From JAIVGV01 sp031425275 (lineage in GTDB: Bacteria; Acidobacteriota; Blastocatellia; Pyrinomonadales; Pyrinomonadaceae): 64,000 nt of DNA. The stretch lies in NCBI GenBank assembly GCA_031425275.1, contig JANPJA010000138.1, positions 40,062 through 104,061 on the forward strand, written 5' to 3'. This document shows, piece after piece, positions 8,005 to 18,600 of the stretch (within the stretch, counting starts at the first letter, position 1; each line of letters begins with the position of its first letter). The notes beneath the pieces were generated by a model that saw only the letters and a list, made by a program, of their open reading frames with translations, had not been told where the DNA came from and searched no databases. Both the position numbers and the translations under genes were made by a program.

Positions 8005-11000
8005 TTAGAAGATCAACTTCGCGCCGAACTGGAACTCGCGCGGGAGCCGCGTGCCCGTGGGCCGTCCAAAGTTTGAAGCCCCGACGACGGTGCCGACGCC
8101 GGTGAACTGCGTGTGGTTGAAGACATTGTACGACTCCGCGCGCAGTTGCATGCGGAAGCCCTGCTCGTCGGTGAAGTAGATGTTCTTCGTGAGCGTCAAG
8201 TTCGTCTGGTTGCGCCCGAAGAGGCGCGAGAAGGCCCGCGGCGCGTTGCCGTAAGTTCCGGCGGCCGGGGCGGCGAAGGCGTTCGGGTCGAAGATGAAAG
8301 GCAGCCCCGTGAGCGGATCAATCGTCCCGGCGACTCCGCCGTTCGGATCGGAGACGACGTTCGGGTAGAAGCCGCTAATGGAAGCGGCGGGGAACGCGGC
8401 CACCACGGCCACCCGCGCCACCGGCTGCCCCGACGCGAGGTCGGTGATGCCCGCGATCTGCCAGCCGCCGAGGATCACGCGCTTGAGGGCGTTCGCGTCC
8501 GTCCTGAAGTACGGGATTTCATAGACGTAGGAGGCGGAGAAGATGTGCGGGCGCGACGTGCGCGCCTCGGCGTACTCCGCGCGGAGGTTGAGCGGGTTCT
8601 GCGGGATGTCCACGGCGTCGCGGTCGTTGGTCGCGTCGGTCAGGGTCTTGCTGAAGGTGTAGCTGGTCGTCAGGGAAAGGCCGTTGCCGAAGCGGTAGTT
8701 GAAGGACGAGAGCATCCCGTGGTAGCGCGACTTCGCGCTGGTCTCGCGAGAGGTGATGGTGCTGTAGCCGAGGAACGGGCGGACGGTGTTGGCGTTGGCG
8801 AGGCCGACGCGGTTCACGTCCGCGACCTGCGGGTAGTTGATGTTGACGGGGCGGATCAGGTGATCGCCCTTCGTCCCGACGTAGGAGAGATCGACGACGG
8901 CGTTGCGGAAGACCTGATGCTGCACGCCGAGCGACCACTGCTGAATGATCGGCGTCTGGAAGTCCGCCGAGCTGGAGATCAGGGCGCGCACGGGCAGGTT
9001 GCCCAACGCGCCGCCGGTCGGGTTCGCGAAGGTCACGGCCGCGCCGCTGAACACGGCCTGATTGTTAAACGGCGGGTTGACGAAGGCGTTCTGCTCGAAG
9101 ATGCCGACGAGCGGCTGATCGTAGTAGAGGCCGTAGCCGGCGCGCACCACCGTCTTCCCTTCCTTGAACGGGTCCCACGCGATGCCGACGCGCGGGCTGA
9201 AATTGTTTTTGTCAGACGGGTTGATGCCGCGGCCGAAGCGCGAGTTGCGGCCGGCGACGGCGATGCCGTTCAGCTCGTTGCCGGTGCCGCGCACGAGCGC
9301 GGTGCAGGCGGCCGTCACGCAAGTGGGCGCGTTGGCGCGGTTGTAGAGCGCCGGGTCGAAGGCCGTCAGCACGTTGTTCTTATCCGTCACCGGCACGAAG
9401 TACTGGTAGCGCACGCCGAAGTCGAGCGTGATATTGGGGCGGAACTTCCACGTGTCCTGCGCGAAGAACTCGCGCCGGCCGAAGCGGAGGTTGACCGTCA
9501 CGTCGCGCTCGTCCTCGGTGTAGGTGTCGGCGCGGCCCGTCAGGAAGTCGGCGAAGGCGATGCCGGTCTGCGTCAGGCTGATCCCACCGGACGTGCCGCG
9601 CGAGCGGGTGCCGGCGAAGGAGAAGATGCCCTGCGTGGCGTTGTTGGCGTTCTCGTCCTTCTTCTCGAACGAAATTTCGCCGCCGAACTTCATGGTGTGG
9701 TTGCCCCTGATCCACGTCGCCACGTCGCGGTAGACGTGATTCTTATAGACGATGTTGAAGCCCTGAAGCGTGGTGATGTTGGCGATGGCGCTCGTGAAGG
9801 CGATGCGCGGGATGACCCCGGCGTTGTTCTCGGCGAAGGCTTCGGGGATGGTGGAGGCGCCGGGGTAATCCGCGTCGCGGCTGCGGCCGACGACCTGCGA
9901 CCCGATGAGGTTCGACGAGAAGTTGTAAGTCGCCTCGTTGATAAAAGTCGGCGACACGATGCTCGTCAGGGAGGCGACGAAAGTCATGCCGGGAATGCGC
10001 GTGTCGGTCGTGGACACGTTGGGCAAATTCGTGTTGGCGAACAGGCCGCCCGGCTCCTGCGTCCGGTTCAGGTCGTGCGTGTAACGCCCGAAGAGGCGGT
10101 GGTCCGAGTTGAAGTTGTGATCGACGCGGATCGTCTCCTGCCGCGTCCGCAGCGCGTTGATGGGCGCGAAGGTGAATTGGTTCGTCCCCGTGTTGGGCAG
10201 GGGGTAGGCCGCCAGCAGGGCGAGGGCGCGCGCGTCAAAGTCCGAGGTGGGGATGACGTTGCCGGCGTAGGCCCGCCCGTCCGCGATGCGGAAGACCATG
10301 CCCGAGCGCGCCTGCACGCTCGACCCCGTCGTGTCGGTGACGAGGAGCGGCGTCGAAGTGCAGGTTCCCACGCCGGGGGCGGTGCAACTGCCGGGCGTGG
10401 CCGCGTTCGTGCGGAAAAGCGGGAGCCCGAGGGCCCCGGAGAAGTCGCCGTTGCGCTCGGCGAGGCTCGGCACGGTGGCGATCGCGGAGGTGATGCCGCG
10501 CGTGATGCGCCGCTGCTCGTGCGAGAAGAAGAAGAAGGTCTTGTCGCGCCCGCTGTAATAAGGCTCGCCGCCTTCGCCGAAGCGCGGGATCGTGACGGGG
10601 CCGCTCAGGGTGCCGCCGAAATTATGGTAGCGCAGCCGCGGCGTGCGGAGGACGAGGTCGCCGTTGGCGCGGCGTCCGGCGCGGTTGTTAAAGAAGGTGT
10701 TGGCGTTGAAGCGGTCGTTGCGCGCGAATTCGTAGATGGAGCCGTGGAAGTCGTTGCCGCCGCCCTTCGTCACCAAGGTCACGGTGCCGCCGCCCGAGCG
10801 GCCGACCTCGGCCGTGTAGTTCGAGGTCAGCACCTTGAACTCCTTGATCGAGTCGACCGTCGGGGTCGAGAGCAACGTGATGTTCGAGCCGACATCGGTG
10901 TTCGACACGCCGTCCACGAAGACGTTGACGGCGTTGCGGCGCATCCCGTTGATCGAAACGTCGAAGCGGCTCGACAGGCCGAATTGCGTCTCGTCGTCGA

Positions 11001-11514
11001 GGCTGGAACTGACGCCGGGGGCGAGTTCGAGCAGCTTGGTGAAGTCGCGGTTCTGGAGGGGTATCTCCAAGACCTGCGTGCCGGAGATGAGCGTCTGGCC
11101 CGTCGGGCTGTCCTGCACGCCCGACTCCTCGCTCGTCACCGTCACCACCTCGCCGATGTTGCCGGCTTCGAGCGCGATATTGACGGGGCGGCGGTCGCGC
11201 GCGTTGAGGACGAGATCGGGCTGGAGAAACTTTTTGAAGCCGGTCTGCTCGACGGAAACCGTGTACCGGCCGGGCGAGAGAGTCGTGACGACGTAGCCGC
11301 CTTCGTCGTTGGTTTGCACGCGCCGCTCCACGCCGGTCTCGTTATTCTTAACGACGACCGTGGCGTTGGCCACGATGGCTCCGGTCGAGTCCGTCACCTG
11401 CCCGGTGATGGTGGCCGCGGTCTCCTCTTGCGCAGCGGCCGCGCCGCCCAAGACGAAACAGAAGATGAAAGCGAGACAGAGGCCGCGCAATCCGTGCTGT
11501 TCAAAGTTTCTCAT
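8005..11514 (-). CDS. Oar-like TonB-dependent outer-membrane receptor
   Basis: This protein of about 1,169 residues starts at an ATG (11514) preceded by GAGGAG six bases upstream; an upstream in-frame start would put 23 non-secretory residues before the signal peptide. Order of parts: signal peptide (about 1-28, ending AAAAQ), carboxypeptidase-regulatory-like beta domain (about 33-115, with ITGQVTDSTGAIVANATVVV), plug domain (about 125-260, with FVDGVSNTDVGSN), then a long beta-barrel ending in aromatic Phe (FGAKLIF), as outer-membrane barrels do. Such giant Oar/CarboxypepD_reg receptors are numerous in Acidobacteria and are thought to import oligosaccharides or peptides with TonB-ExbBD. The ligand is unknown. 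A second member of the family lies at 15.6 kb. Confidence 0.92.
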   Translation of the reverse strand: MRNFEQHGLRGLCLAFIFCFVLGGAAAAQEETAATITGQVTDSTGAIVANATVVVKNNETGVERRVQTNDEGGYVVTTLSPGRYTVSVEQTGFKKFLQPDLVLNARDRRPVNIALEAGNIGEVVTVTSEESGVQDSPTGQTLISGTQVLEIPLQNRDFTKLLELAPGVSSSLDDETQFGLSSRFDVSINGMRRNAVNVFVDGVSNTDVGSNITLLSTPTVDSIKEFKVLTSNYTAEVGRSGGGTVTLVTKGGGNDFHGSIYEFARNDRFNANTFFNNRAGRRANGDLVLRTPRLRYHNFGGTLSGPVTIPRFGEGGEPYYSGRDKTFFFFSHEQRRITRGITSAIATVPSLAERNGDFSGALGLPLFRTNAATPGSCTAPGVGTCTSTPLLVTDTTGSSVQARSGMVFRIADGRAYAGNVIPTSDFDARALALLAAYPLPNTGTNQFTFAPINALRTRQETIRVDHNFNSDHRLFGRYTHDLNRTQEPGGLFANTNLPNVSTTDTRIPGMTFVASLTSIVSPTFINEATYNFSSNLIGSQVVGRSRDADYPGASTIPEAFAENNAGVIPRIAFTSAIANITTLQGFNIVYKNHVYRDVATWIRGNHTMKFGGEISFEKKDENANNATQGIFSFAGTRSRGTSGGISLTQTGIAFADFLTGRADTYTEDERDVTVNLRFGRREFFAQDTWKFRPNITLDFGVRYQYFVPVTDKNNVLTAFDPALYNRANAPTCVTAACTALVRGTGNELNGIAVAGRNSRFGRGINPSDKNNFSPRVGIAWDPFKEGKTVVRAGYGLYYDQPLVGIFEQNAFVNPPFNNQAVFSGAAVTFANPTGGALGNLPVRALISSSADFQTPIIQQWSLGVQHQVFRNAVVDLSYVGTKGDHLIRPVNINYPQVADVNRVGLANANTVRPFLGYSTITSRETSAKSRYHGMLSSFNYRFGNGLSLTTSYTFSKTLTDATNDRDAVDIPQNPLNLRAEYAEARTSRPHIFSASYVYEIPYFRTDANALKRVILGGWQIAGITDLASGQPVARVAVVAAFPAASISGFYPNVVSDPNGGVAGTIDPLTGLPFIFDPNAFAAPAAGTYGNAPRAFSRLFGRNQTNLTLTKNIYFTDEQGFRMQLRAESYNVFNHTQFTGVGTVVGASNFGRPTGTRLPREFQFGAKLIF

Positions 11515-11648
11515 ACCAAACTCCTCTTCAAGTGGAAGATAACAAAATCGATTGGCTGACGGGCATCGGCGGGTGAAAACCACCGCGGATGCAAACTTTT
11601 CACGCCGCCGCGGCTTTCCGCCTCGGCCGTGAACGGCTTCTAATTTTT

Positions 11649-13271
11649 CTAACGCGCGCCGGCCGCGGCCCCCGGGCCGCGCAACGCCGCGCCGGGGCGC
11701 GCGTCGGTCACACGCTCACCGTCGAACACGACGAGGCCGTTGACGACGACTAACTGGAAGCCGACCGGGTACTGGTGCGGCTGCTCGAAGGTGGCCCGGT
11801 CGGCGACGGTCTCCGGGTCGAAGACGACGATGTCGGCGGCCATCCCCTCGCGCAGCAGTCCGCGGTCGCGCAGGGAGAAGGTCTGGGCGGGGAGCGAGGT
11901 CATCTTCCGCACGGCGTCTTCGAGCGTGACAACTTTAAGCTCGCGGACATAGCGGCCGAGGACGCGGGCGTTGTTGCCCGTGCCGCGCGGGTGGGGCACG
12001 CCTTCGCCGGGGCGGCGCACGCCGGCGTCGGAGGCGATCATCGTGAACGGCTCGCGCATAATGGTCTGCACGTCGCGCTCGTCCATGCTGTGGTAGATCA
12101 TGCCGGCCCCGCCCGCCGCGTACATCTCAAGGATTTGATCGATCTGCGAGGCCGTGTCCTTCTTGCCGCGGGCGAGCTTCGTGATCTCGAGGATGTTCTT
12201 GCCGTTGTACTCCGGCTTGGCGGCGTGGCTCGCGACGTAGGCGAATGAATAATCTTTCTGCGCGCTGCGCTTGAGCGCATCCTTCATCTCTTTGACGACG
12301 CGCCCGCGCGCGGCCGGGTCGGCGAGGCGCTTCTTCCCTTCCTCGCGCCCGCCTTCCAAGAGCCACGAAGGAAGACGCGAGTCGAGCGAAGTTGAACTCG
12401 CGGTGTAGGCGTACTGATCGACCGTCACGGACAAGCCGCGGGCGCGGGCGGCGCGCACCAGATTGATGGTGTCGGGACTCCGGCCCCAGAGACGCTTGTT
12501 GCTGATCTTGAAGTGTGAAATCTCGACCGGCATCTTGGCCGACTCGCCGATGTGTATCGCCTCGGCGATGGCCTCGCGCACTTGCTCGCCCTCGCTGCGC
12601 ATGTGCGTGGCATAGACTCCGCCGTGGCGCGCGGCCGCTTTGGCGAGCGCGACGACTTCGTCAGTCTTCGCGTAAGTCCCCGGCACGTAGATGAGGCCGG
12701 TGGAGAAGCCGACCGCGCCTTCCCGCATCCCGCGCTCGACGATCTCTTCCATCCGGCGCTGCTCGTCGGCCGTGGGCGCGCGGTTATCCAGTTGTAAAAC
12801 TTTCTGACGCACCGATCCGTGCGCGATGAGCGTGGCGAGGTTGACGGCGAGCGGCGTCTCGCGGATGCGGCCGAGAAACTCTCCCACCTCGGTCGCGGAC
12901 GATCCGCAGTTGCCGGTGACGAGCGTCGTCACACCCATGCGGACGAAGTTCACCGCGTCGGGCTGTCGATAGACGCCCTCGACGTGGGTGTGAACGTCGA
13001 TGAAGCCGGGGGCGACGACGGCGTTGCGCGCGTCAACCACCGCCCGCGCTTCGCCCGGCGCGACACGGCCGATGCGAGCGATGCGCCCGTCCCTGATGGC
13101 AACGTCGGCGCGGAACCACGGGTTGCCCGTGCCGTCAACGACCCGCCCGTTCACGATTAAGAGATCGTAGGCGGGCGACTGTCGCGCGCCGGCCGGCGTC
13201 GGCAAGCCGCCGGAGGCGCAAGTCGCTACAAGCGCAAGCGCGAGCAGACGTGCGTGTAAAAGGTTACGCAT
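11649..13271 (-). CDS. Secreted D-aminoacylase-type amidohydrolase
   Basis: This 540-residue amidohydrolase has an N-terminal signal peptide (about 1-30) followed by YDLLIVNGRVVDGTGNPW, the usual opening of N-acyl-D-amino-acid deacylases and related D-hydantoinase-like enzymes. Metal ligands are visible at IDVHTHVEG (His94, His96), THMRSEGEQ and EISHFKI, with SDAGVRRPGEGVPHPRGTG near the C-terminus, a segment characteristic of the DAN family. The family hydrolyses N-acyl-D-amino acids or D-amino-acid dipeptides. Export together with nearby cell-wall salvage genes makes a role on D-amino-acid-containing peptides plausible but unproven. A candidate promoter lies at 13401-13429. Confidence 0.88.
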   Translation of the reverse strand: MRNLLHARLLALALVATCASGGLPTPAGARQSPAYDLLIVNGRVVDGTGNPWFRADVAIRDGRIARIGRVAPGEARAVVDARNAVVAPGFIDVHTHVEGVYRQPDAVNFVRMGVTTLVTGNCGSSATEVGEFLGRIRETPLAVNLATLIAHGSVRQKVLQLDNRAPTADEQRRMEEIVERGMREGAVGFSTGLIYVPGTYAKTDEVVALAKAAARHGGVYATHMRSEGEQVREAIAEAIHIGESAKMPVEISHFKISNKRLWGRSPDTINLVRAARARGLSVTVDQYAYTASSTSLDSRLPSWLLEGGREEGKKRLADPAARGRVVKEMKDALKRSAQKDYSFAYVASHAAKPEYNGKNILEITKLARGKKDTASQIDQILEMYAAGGAGMIYHSMDERDVQTIMREPFTMIASDAGVRRPGEGVPHPRGTGNNARVLGRYVRELKVVTLEDAVRKMTSLPAQTFSLRDRGLLREGMAADIVVFDPETVADRATFEQPHQYPVGFQLVVVNGLVVFDGERVTDARPGAALRGPGAAAGAR

Positions 13272-13607
13272 CCTGTGGGTCGTAGGCGGCGCGTGAAAAG
13301 GCCCGGGGGACGGCCGTCCAAGACTTCAACCTGTAAACGTATCGCGGTGCGGAAACCGCCGGGATAAGACTTCAACGAGGCTGCACTTCCGGTGCGGCCT
13401 ATTCTAATGAACCCGGCTACAATAATCAAAACTAAAAGTGCTTATTTGATGCATAAGAAATACTGATAACTTGAGCCGGTCCCGGAGCGGCCCGATAGCC
13501 CCCGTCACCGTCTTGACGCTGCCGCCTCCGTCCGTCAATCTTTCGGCGATTTTCAATTCGCGGCCTTCCGCCGTATGCGCCGGCCGCGCCGCCGCCACAA
13601 CCCGGAC
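13272..13607. other. Divergent intergenic region, A+T-rich core
   Basis: This is the only gap of more than 300 bases if pabBC starts at the second ATG (13608). It separates the divergent D-aminoacylase and pabBC genes. An A+T-rich stretch at about 13400-13470 contrasts with the surrounding high GC and carries the minus-strand promoter described separately. No RNA gene or repeat was recognised. Confidence 0.6.
13401..13429 (-). promoter_or_regulatory. Candidate sigma-70 promoter for the D-aminoacylase gene
   Basis: On the minus strand TTGATT (13424-13429) and TAGAAT (13401-13406) are spaced by 17 bases, close to consensus, about 130 bases upstream of the ATG at 13271. The match lies in an A+T-rich stretch, which adds support. 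Confidence 0.5.
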
Positions 13608-15359
13608 ATGGACTCGCCCGCAGACGTGTTACTCGTTATCGATTTCGCAGACCGGCGTGGGAAACCTCGCCGGCTGTGCTTCGCGCGGCCCCGCCGGATC
13701 GTCGCGGCCCGGTCGGTCGCGGAAGTCAGGCCCGCGCTCCGCGAAGTTCAAGCGGCGGTCGCGTCGGGGATGTACGCGGCTGGTTATATCGGCTACGAGG
13801 CCGCCCCCGCCTTCGACCCCGCGCTCGCGGTTCGCGGCGGCCAGACGGCGCCCCTGCTCTGGTTCGGCATCTTCCGCGAACCCACACCTCCCCCCCCCGC
13901 CTCCGGCGACGGATATCAACTGTCAAGTTGGTCGCCGACCGTCGGGCGCGGCGACTACGAACGTAATTTCGCCGCCGCCCGCGAGGCCATCGCCCGTGGC
14001 GACACTTACCAGATCAATTATTCCTTCAGGCTCCGCGCGCGTTTCGGTGGCGACGAGTTCGCCTGTTACGAACAACTCAGGTCGAACCAACACTCCGCCT
14101 ATTGCGCCTACCTCGACACCGGTCGCTACAAAATCCTCTCGGCCTCGCCGGAACTTTTTTTCCGCTGGGACGGCCGCCGGATCATCACGAAACCGATGAA
14201 GGGCACGGCCCGCCGCGGCCTGTGGACGGAGGAGGACGACGCCATCGCCGCGTGGCTGGCGGCGTCGGAGAAGAATCGCGCCGAGAATGTGATGATCGTC
14301 GATCTGATGCGCAACGATCTCGGCCGCGTCGCGCGCGTCGGCTCCGTGCGGGTGCGCGATCTCTGCCGCGTCGAGCGTTACCCGACCGTCTTTCAGATGA
14401 CCTCGACCGTCGAGGCGCGCACGCGGCCGGGCGTCACGCTCGAAGAGATTTTCGCGGCCGGTTTCCCGTCCGGCTCCGTGACCGGCGCGCCGAAGGTCAG
14501 CACCATGCGCCTGATCGCCACACTGGAAGACTCGCCTCGCGGTGTCTATTGCGGCGGCGTCGGACTTCTGACGCCGGACGGCGAGGCCGTCTTTAACGTC
14601 GCCATCCGAACGGTCGTGATCGACTCGGAGACCGGCGCGGCCGAGTACGGCGTGGGGGGCGGTCTGACGTGGGACTCCGCGTGCGGCGACGAGTATGACG
14701 AGGCCTTAGCCAAAGCGGCCGTGCTGGCGGGGCGGCGCGAGCCGTTCCAACTGCTCGAAACCATGCGGCTCGCGGGCGGCCGTTATGCGCAACTCGCCCG
14801 ACACCTCTCGCGGCTGCGGGCTTCGGCGCGCTACTTCAATTTTACGATCTCGCCCCGCGCGGTTCGTCGCGCCCTCGCGGAACACGCCCGCGCCTTCACG
14901 CACGGGGCGCGTCGCGCACGGCTGCTCCTGTCGGAATCGGGTGAGGTGCGCGTCGAGAGCGAGCCGCTTGACGCGCTCCCAGCCGGCGCGCTGCGGGTCG
15001 CGCTGGCGGGCGAGCCGGTCTCGCGCGCGGATCGTTTTCTCTACCACAAGACCACGCGGCGGGAAGTCTATGAGTCGCGCCGCCGGCTCCGACCGGAAGT
15101 CTTCGACGTGCTCTTGACGAACGAGGACGGCGAACTGACCGAGTTCACGACGGGTAATCTCGTCGTCGAATTGGAGGGGCGACGCTGGACGCCGCCCCGC
15201 GCGTGCGGGCTGCTGGCCGGCACGATGCGCGCGGAACTGATCGAGCGGGCCGAGATAGAAGAGCGTCGGCTCACGCCCGCCCAACTCGAAACGCACCCAC
15301 CCATGTGGCTCGTCAACAGCGTCCGCGGTTGGGTCCCGGTCGTGTTAGTTAAAGCCTGA
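13575..15359 (+). CDS. pabBC: Aminodeoxychorismate synthase I / 4-amino-4-deoxychorismate lyase fusion (PabB-PabC)
   Basis: This 594-residue bifunctional enzyme makes p-aminobenzoate for folate. Residues about 1-385 form a chorismate-binding PabB domain: ITKPMKGTARRG near 206 carries the Lys that separates PabB from anthranilate synthase TrpE, and GSVTGAPKVSTMRLI near 300 is the family signature. Residues about 390-594 form a class-IV aminotransferase fold (PabC), with HKTTRREVYESRR supplying the candidate PLP lysine near 491 and LTNEDGELTEFTTGN further on. The N-terminal TrpE-like domain is short, as in known PabBC fusions. A second in-frame ATG at 13608 gives a start 11 residues later and is equally possible. 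No glutamine amidotransferase (PabA) gene is adjacent. Confidence 0.93.
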   Translation: MRRPRRRHNPDMDSPADVLLVIDFADRRGKPRRLCFARPRRIVAARSVAEVRPALREVQAAVASGMYAAGYIGYEAAPAFDPALAVRGGQTAPLLWFGIFREPTPPPPASGDGYQLSSWSPTVGRGDYERNFAAAREAIARGDTYQINYSFRLRARFGGDEFACYEQLRSNQHSAYCAYLDTGRYKILSASPELFFRWDGRRIITKPMKGTARRGLWTEEDDAIAAWLAASEKNRAENVMIVDLMRNDLGRVARVGSVRVRDLCRVERYPTVFQMTSTVEARTRPGVTLEEIFAAGFPSGSVTGAPKVSTMRLIATLEDSPRGVYCGGVGLLTPDGEAVFNVAIRTVVIDSETGAAEYGVGGGLTWDSACGDEYDEALAKAAVLAGRREPFQLLETMRLAGGRYAQLARHLSRLRASARYFNFTISPRAVRRALAEHARAFTHGARRARLLLSESGEVRVESEPLDALPAGALRVALAGEPVSRADRFLYHKTTRREVYESRRRLRPEVFDVLLTNEDGELTEFTTGNLVVELEGRRWTPPRACGLLAGTMRAELIERAEIEERRLTPAQLETHPPMWLVNSVRGWVPVVLVKA

Positions 15360-15375
15360 TCCGACAGAAAAAAGC

Positions 15376-15403
15376 TTGACGCTGCGGGTGCGGCGCGTAT
15401 ATT
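15376..15403 (+). promoter_or_regulatory. Candidate sigma-70 promoter for the second Oar-like receptor
   Basis: TTGACG (15376-15381) and TATATT (15398-15403) are separated by 16 bases, in the gap just after pabBC. Transcription from here would give a 5' leader of roughly 230 bases before the receptor ATG at 15644. Confidence 0.5.
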
Positions 15404-15643
15404 TTTGCAGCCATCTTACCGGGTCGCCCGCGTCGGCTCCGACAGAAAGCATCAAGGGGACGGGCCAGAGACGACGGCCGTTCATTCAGACACCGCCATT
15501 AACAGTTGACTCCGCGATCCTTTTCAGCAAGCCAGCGTAACTTTAGTGCGCACGCAGGTCGAACGGCCCGCGACGTGCGCGTCCACCTCGGTTGTCCGGG
15601 AGCCGACCCGCGCTCCCGCACACGAATTGAAGGAGCATCCCCT

Positions 15644-18600
15644 ATGTCTCGTTACCTTCTCCGCACGCTCTGCCTCTTCGCGCTCGTCGCGGCGGCCGCC
15701 GCCACTTCGACCGCGCAGGTCGGAACGTCACGCATTAACGGCACCGTCACCGACGCGACGGGCGCCATCGTCAGCGGCGCCAACGTCACCCTCAAGAACG
15801 AAGCCACCGGCGTGACCCAGTCCCAGATGACGACCGAGTCGGGGCTGTTCGCTTTCGCCGCCGTCCCCGTCGGGGCCTACACCATCTCGGTCGAGCGCTC
15901 CGGCTTCAAGACCTCCCAGCGCACCGGCATCACGCTTCAGGTTGACACCCCGGCCTCCCTCGACTTTACGCTCGAAACCGGACAGGTCTCCGAGGTCGTC
16001 ACCGTGCAGGCCGGGGCCGAGTTGTTGCAGTCCAACAACGCCACCATCGGCAACGTCGTCGAGCAGAAGGCCATCGAGCAGCTCCCGTTGAACGGCCGCA
16101 ACCCCCTCTCGCTCCTGCTCTACGAGCCGGGCGTCGTCCAGCGCAGCTTCGGCGGGGCCGGCTCCGGCGTCCACGTCAACGGCTCGCGCGACCGCGCCTT
16201 CAACGTCACCATCGACGGCATCGAGGCCAACGAGTCGTCGGTGCCTAACCCGGTCTCGAACCTCTACCGCCTGAACCCAGACAACGTGCAGGAGTTCAAG
16301 GTCACGACCAACAACGCGACCGCCGAAGAGGGGCGCAACTCCGGCGCGTCCATCTCCGTGCGCACCCGCTCGGGGACGAACAGTCTCCACGGCACGGGCT
16401 TCTACTTCCACCGCAACGACGCCCTCAACGCCAACGAGTTCTTCTCCAACGCCTTGAATTTGCCGAAGCCGATCATCAAGCTCCACCAGTACGGCGGCGA
16501 GGTCGGCGGCCCCATCAAGGAGAACAAGACCTTCTTCTTCGCCAGCTATCAGCGGAATCAGGTCGCCTTCACGCAGCCCATCGATCAGACCTTCGGCGTG
16601 CCCATCGTGTACACCGCCTCGGCGCGGCAAGGCATCTTCCGCTACTTCGTGCCCGACCCGGCCAACCCGCTCGTCATCAACGGCACGACCATCACGCGCA
16701 ACAACCGGCTGCTGGTTGATGCCACGACCGGCCAGCTCCGCGCGGGCGTCAACAACTGCGCGACGGCCGCCTCGCTCGGCTGCGTCCGCACCTACAGCCT
16801 GCTCAACCCGGCCAACAACACGACGGGCGCGGCCATCGACGCGACCGTGGCCGGACTCATCAACCCCCGCCCCCTGCCCAACGATTTCAGCACCGGCGGC
16901 GACGGCCTCAACACCGGCGCGTTCCTCTGGAACCCGCCCACAAAGATTTCCGGGCCGGCCTACGCCTTCCGCGTCGATCATAACTTCAACGATTCGAACA
17001 GCGTCTTCGCGCGCTTCCTCTTCTCCGACTACAACACGCTCGAAGGCGACCCCTTGAACGGCCGGCCGCAGGTCTTCCCCGGCTTCCCGCCGCTCGGCGA
17101 GGTCTTCCGCCGCACGTCGAATCTGGCGATCAGTTGGCGGCGGGTGCTCTCGCCCCACATCACCAACGAGCTGACCGTCGGCTACGCGCGTTTCCAGTTC
17201 CTCTTCACGCAGGGCGAGGCCAACCCCGATTTCCCGAACGTCCCGCCGTTCGACTTCAACAACGTCAGCGAGCCTTACAACAACACCCCGCGCACCGCGC
17301 GCGCCGTCACCACCCCGCAGTTCATCGACAACCTGACGGTCGTCAAGGGCGCGCACGTGATGGGGTTCGGCGCGAACATCCGCGTCTATCGCCACGTCGA
17401 TCAGCGCGGCCAGCCGGGCGGCATCAACGTCACGCCGACCGTGGACTTCGCTTCGAGCCGCCGCAACCCGTTCATCGTCGGGGCGACGCAAAACGGCGGC
17501 TTCACCTCGGCCTCCGGCATCGAGACGGGCACCGACGCCGTCACGCTCGGCGGCCTCATCAACAACCTCATCGGCCGCCCCGCGCGCATCCAGCAGACCT
17601 TCATCTCCAACCTGCGCGACGACGTGTTCCTGCCCTTCAAGGTCGGTGATCAGGTGACGCTCTTCGCCGAGCAGCACAAGCTCAACCAGTTCAACTTCTA
17701 CGCGCAGGACGAGTGGAAGGCCCGCCCGAATCTGTCGCTGAGCTTCGGCGTCCGCTGGGAGATCAACCCGGCGGGGACGACCGTCGGCGGCGAAGTCCTG
17801 CGGCCCACCACGCCCATCGTCGGCACGGGCCTGCCCGTCACCTTCGCCAAGTCCGACACGTGGTACGACATCACGAAGCTCGGCGTCTTCGGCCCGCGCC
17901 TCGGCCTCGCGTGGTCGCCCAGCTACAAGTCGGGCTTCCTCAAGACCCTCTTCGGCGACAACAACAAGAGCGTCGTCAGGATGGGCTACGGCATCGCCTA
18001 CGACACCATCTCGTCGTTCCAAGTGACGGCCGCCGCCGGGCGCGTCCCCGGTCTGCTCGTCACCTGCTCCTCGACCTTCCCGTTCACCACCGCGACGAAC
18101 GGCTGCGCGCCACCGACTAACGCCACAATCGCTGGAGGCTTCCCGCAGTTGCTGACGCCGCCCACCCTTAAGCCATCGTCGTTCCTGACGCTGCCGATCC
18201 AGTCGGTCGATAACGCCCCGCCGATCACCGTCTTCGCGCCGACCATGAAGGTGCCGACGGTGCACCAGTGGAACCTGAACTTCCAGCGCGAGCTGCCTGC
18301 CGGCTTCGTCATGCAGATGGGCTACGTCGCGCGCGCGGGCAACCGGCTGTTCATGGCCTACAACATCAACCAGATCAACGGCGACGCGATCCTGCCCTCG
18401 TTCCTGCTCATGCAGGAGAACATGCGGCGCGGCTGTCTGCCGGCCGGGACGGGCAACCGCTCCGGCTTCACCTGCTCCAACCCGATCCCGTCTTCGCAAA
18501 TCCCGCTCATCGGCCAGCTCAACACGGCCATCGGCGGCACCGGCGGCGTCACCTTCGTCAACGGGACGAACGTGCAGGGCGACCTCGTCCTCAACGCTTT

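Noticed and set aside
8113..11559. Very long open frame antisense to the first Oar-like receptor
   Set aside because: It mirrors the receptor codons in high-GC DNA, has Arg/Val/Glu-rich composition and no recognisable domain; the minus-strand receptor is certain.
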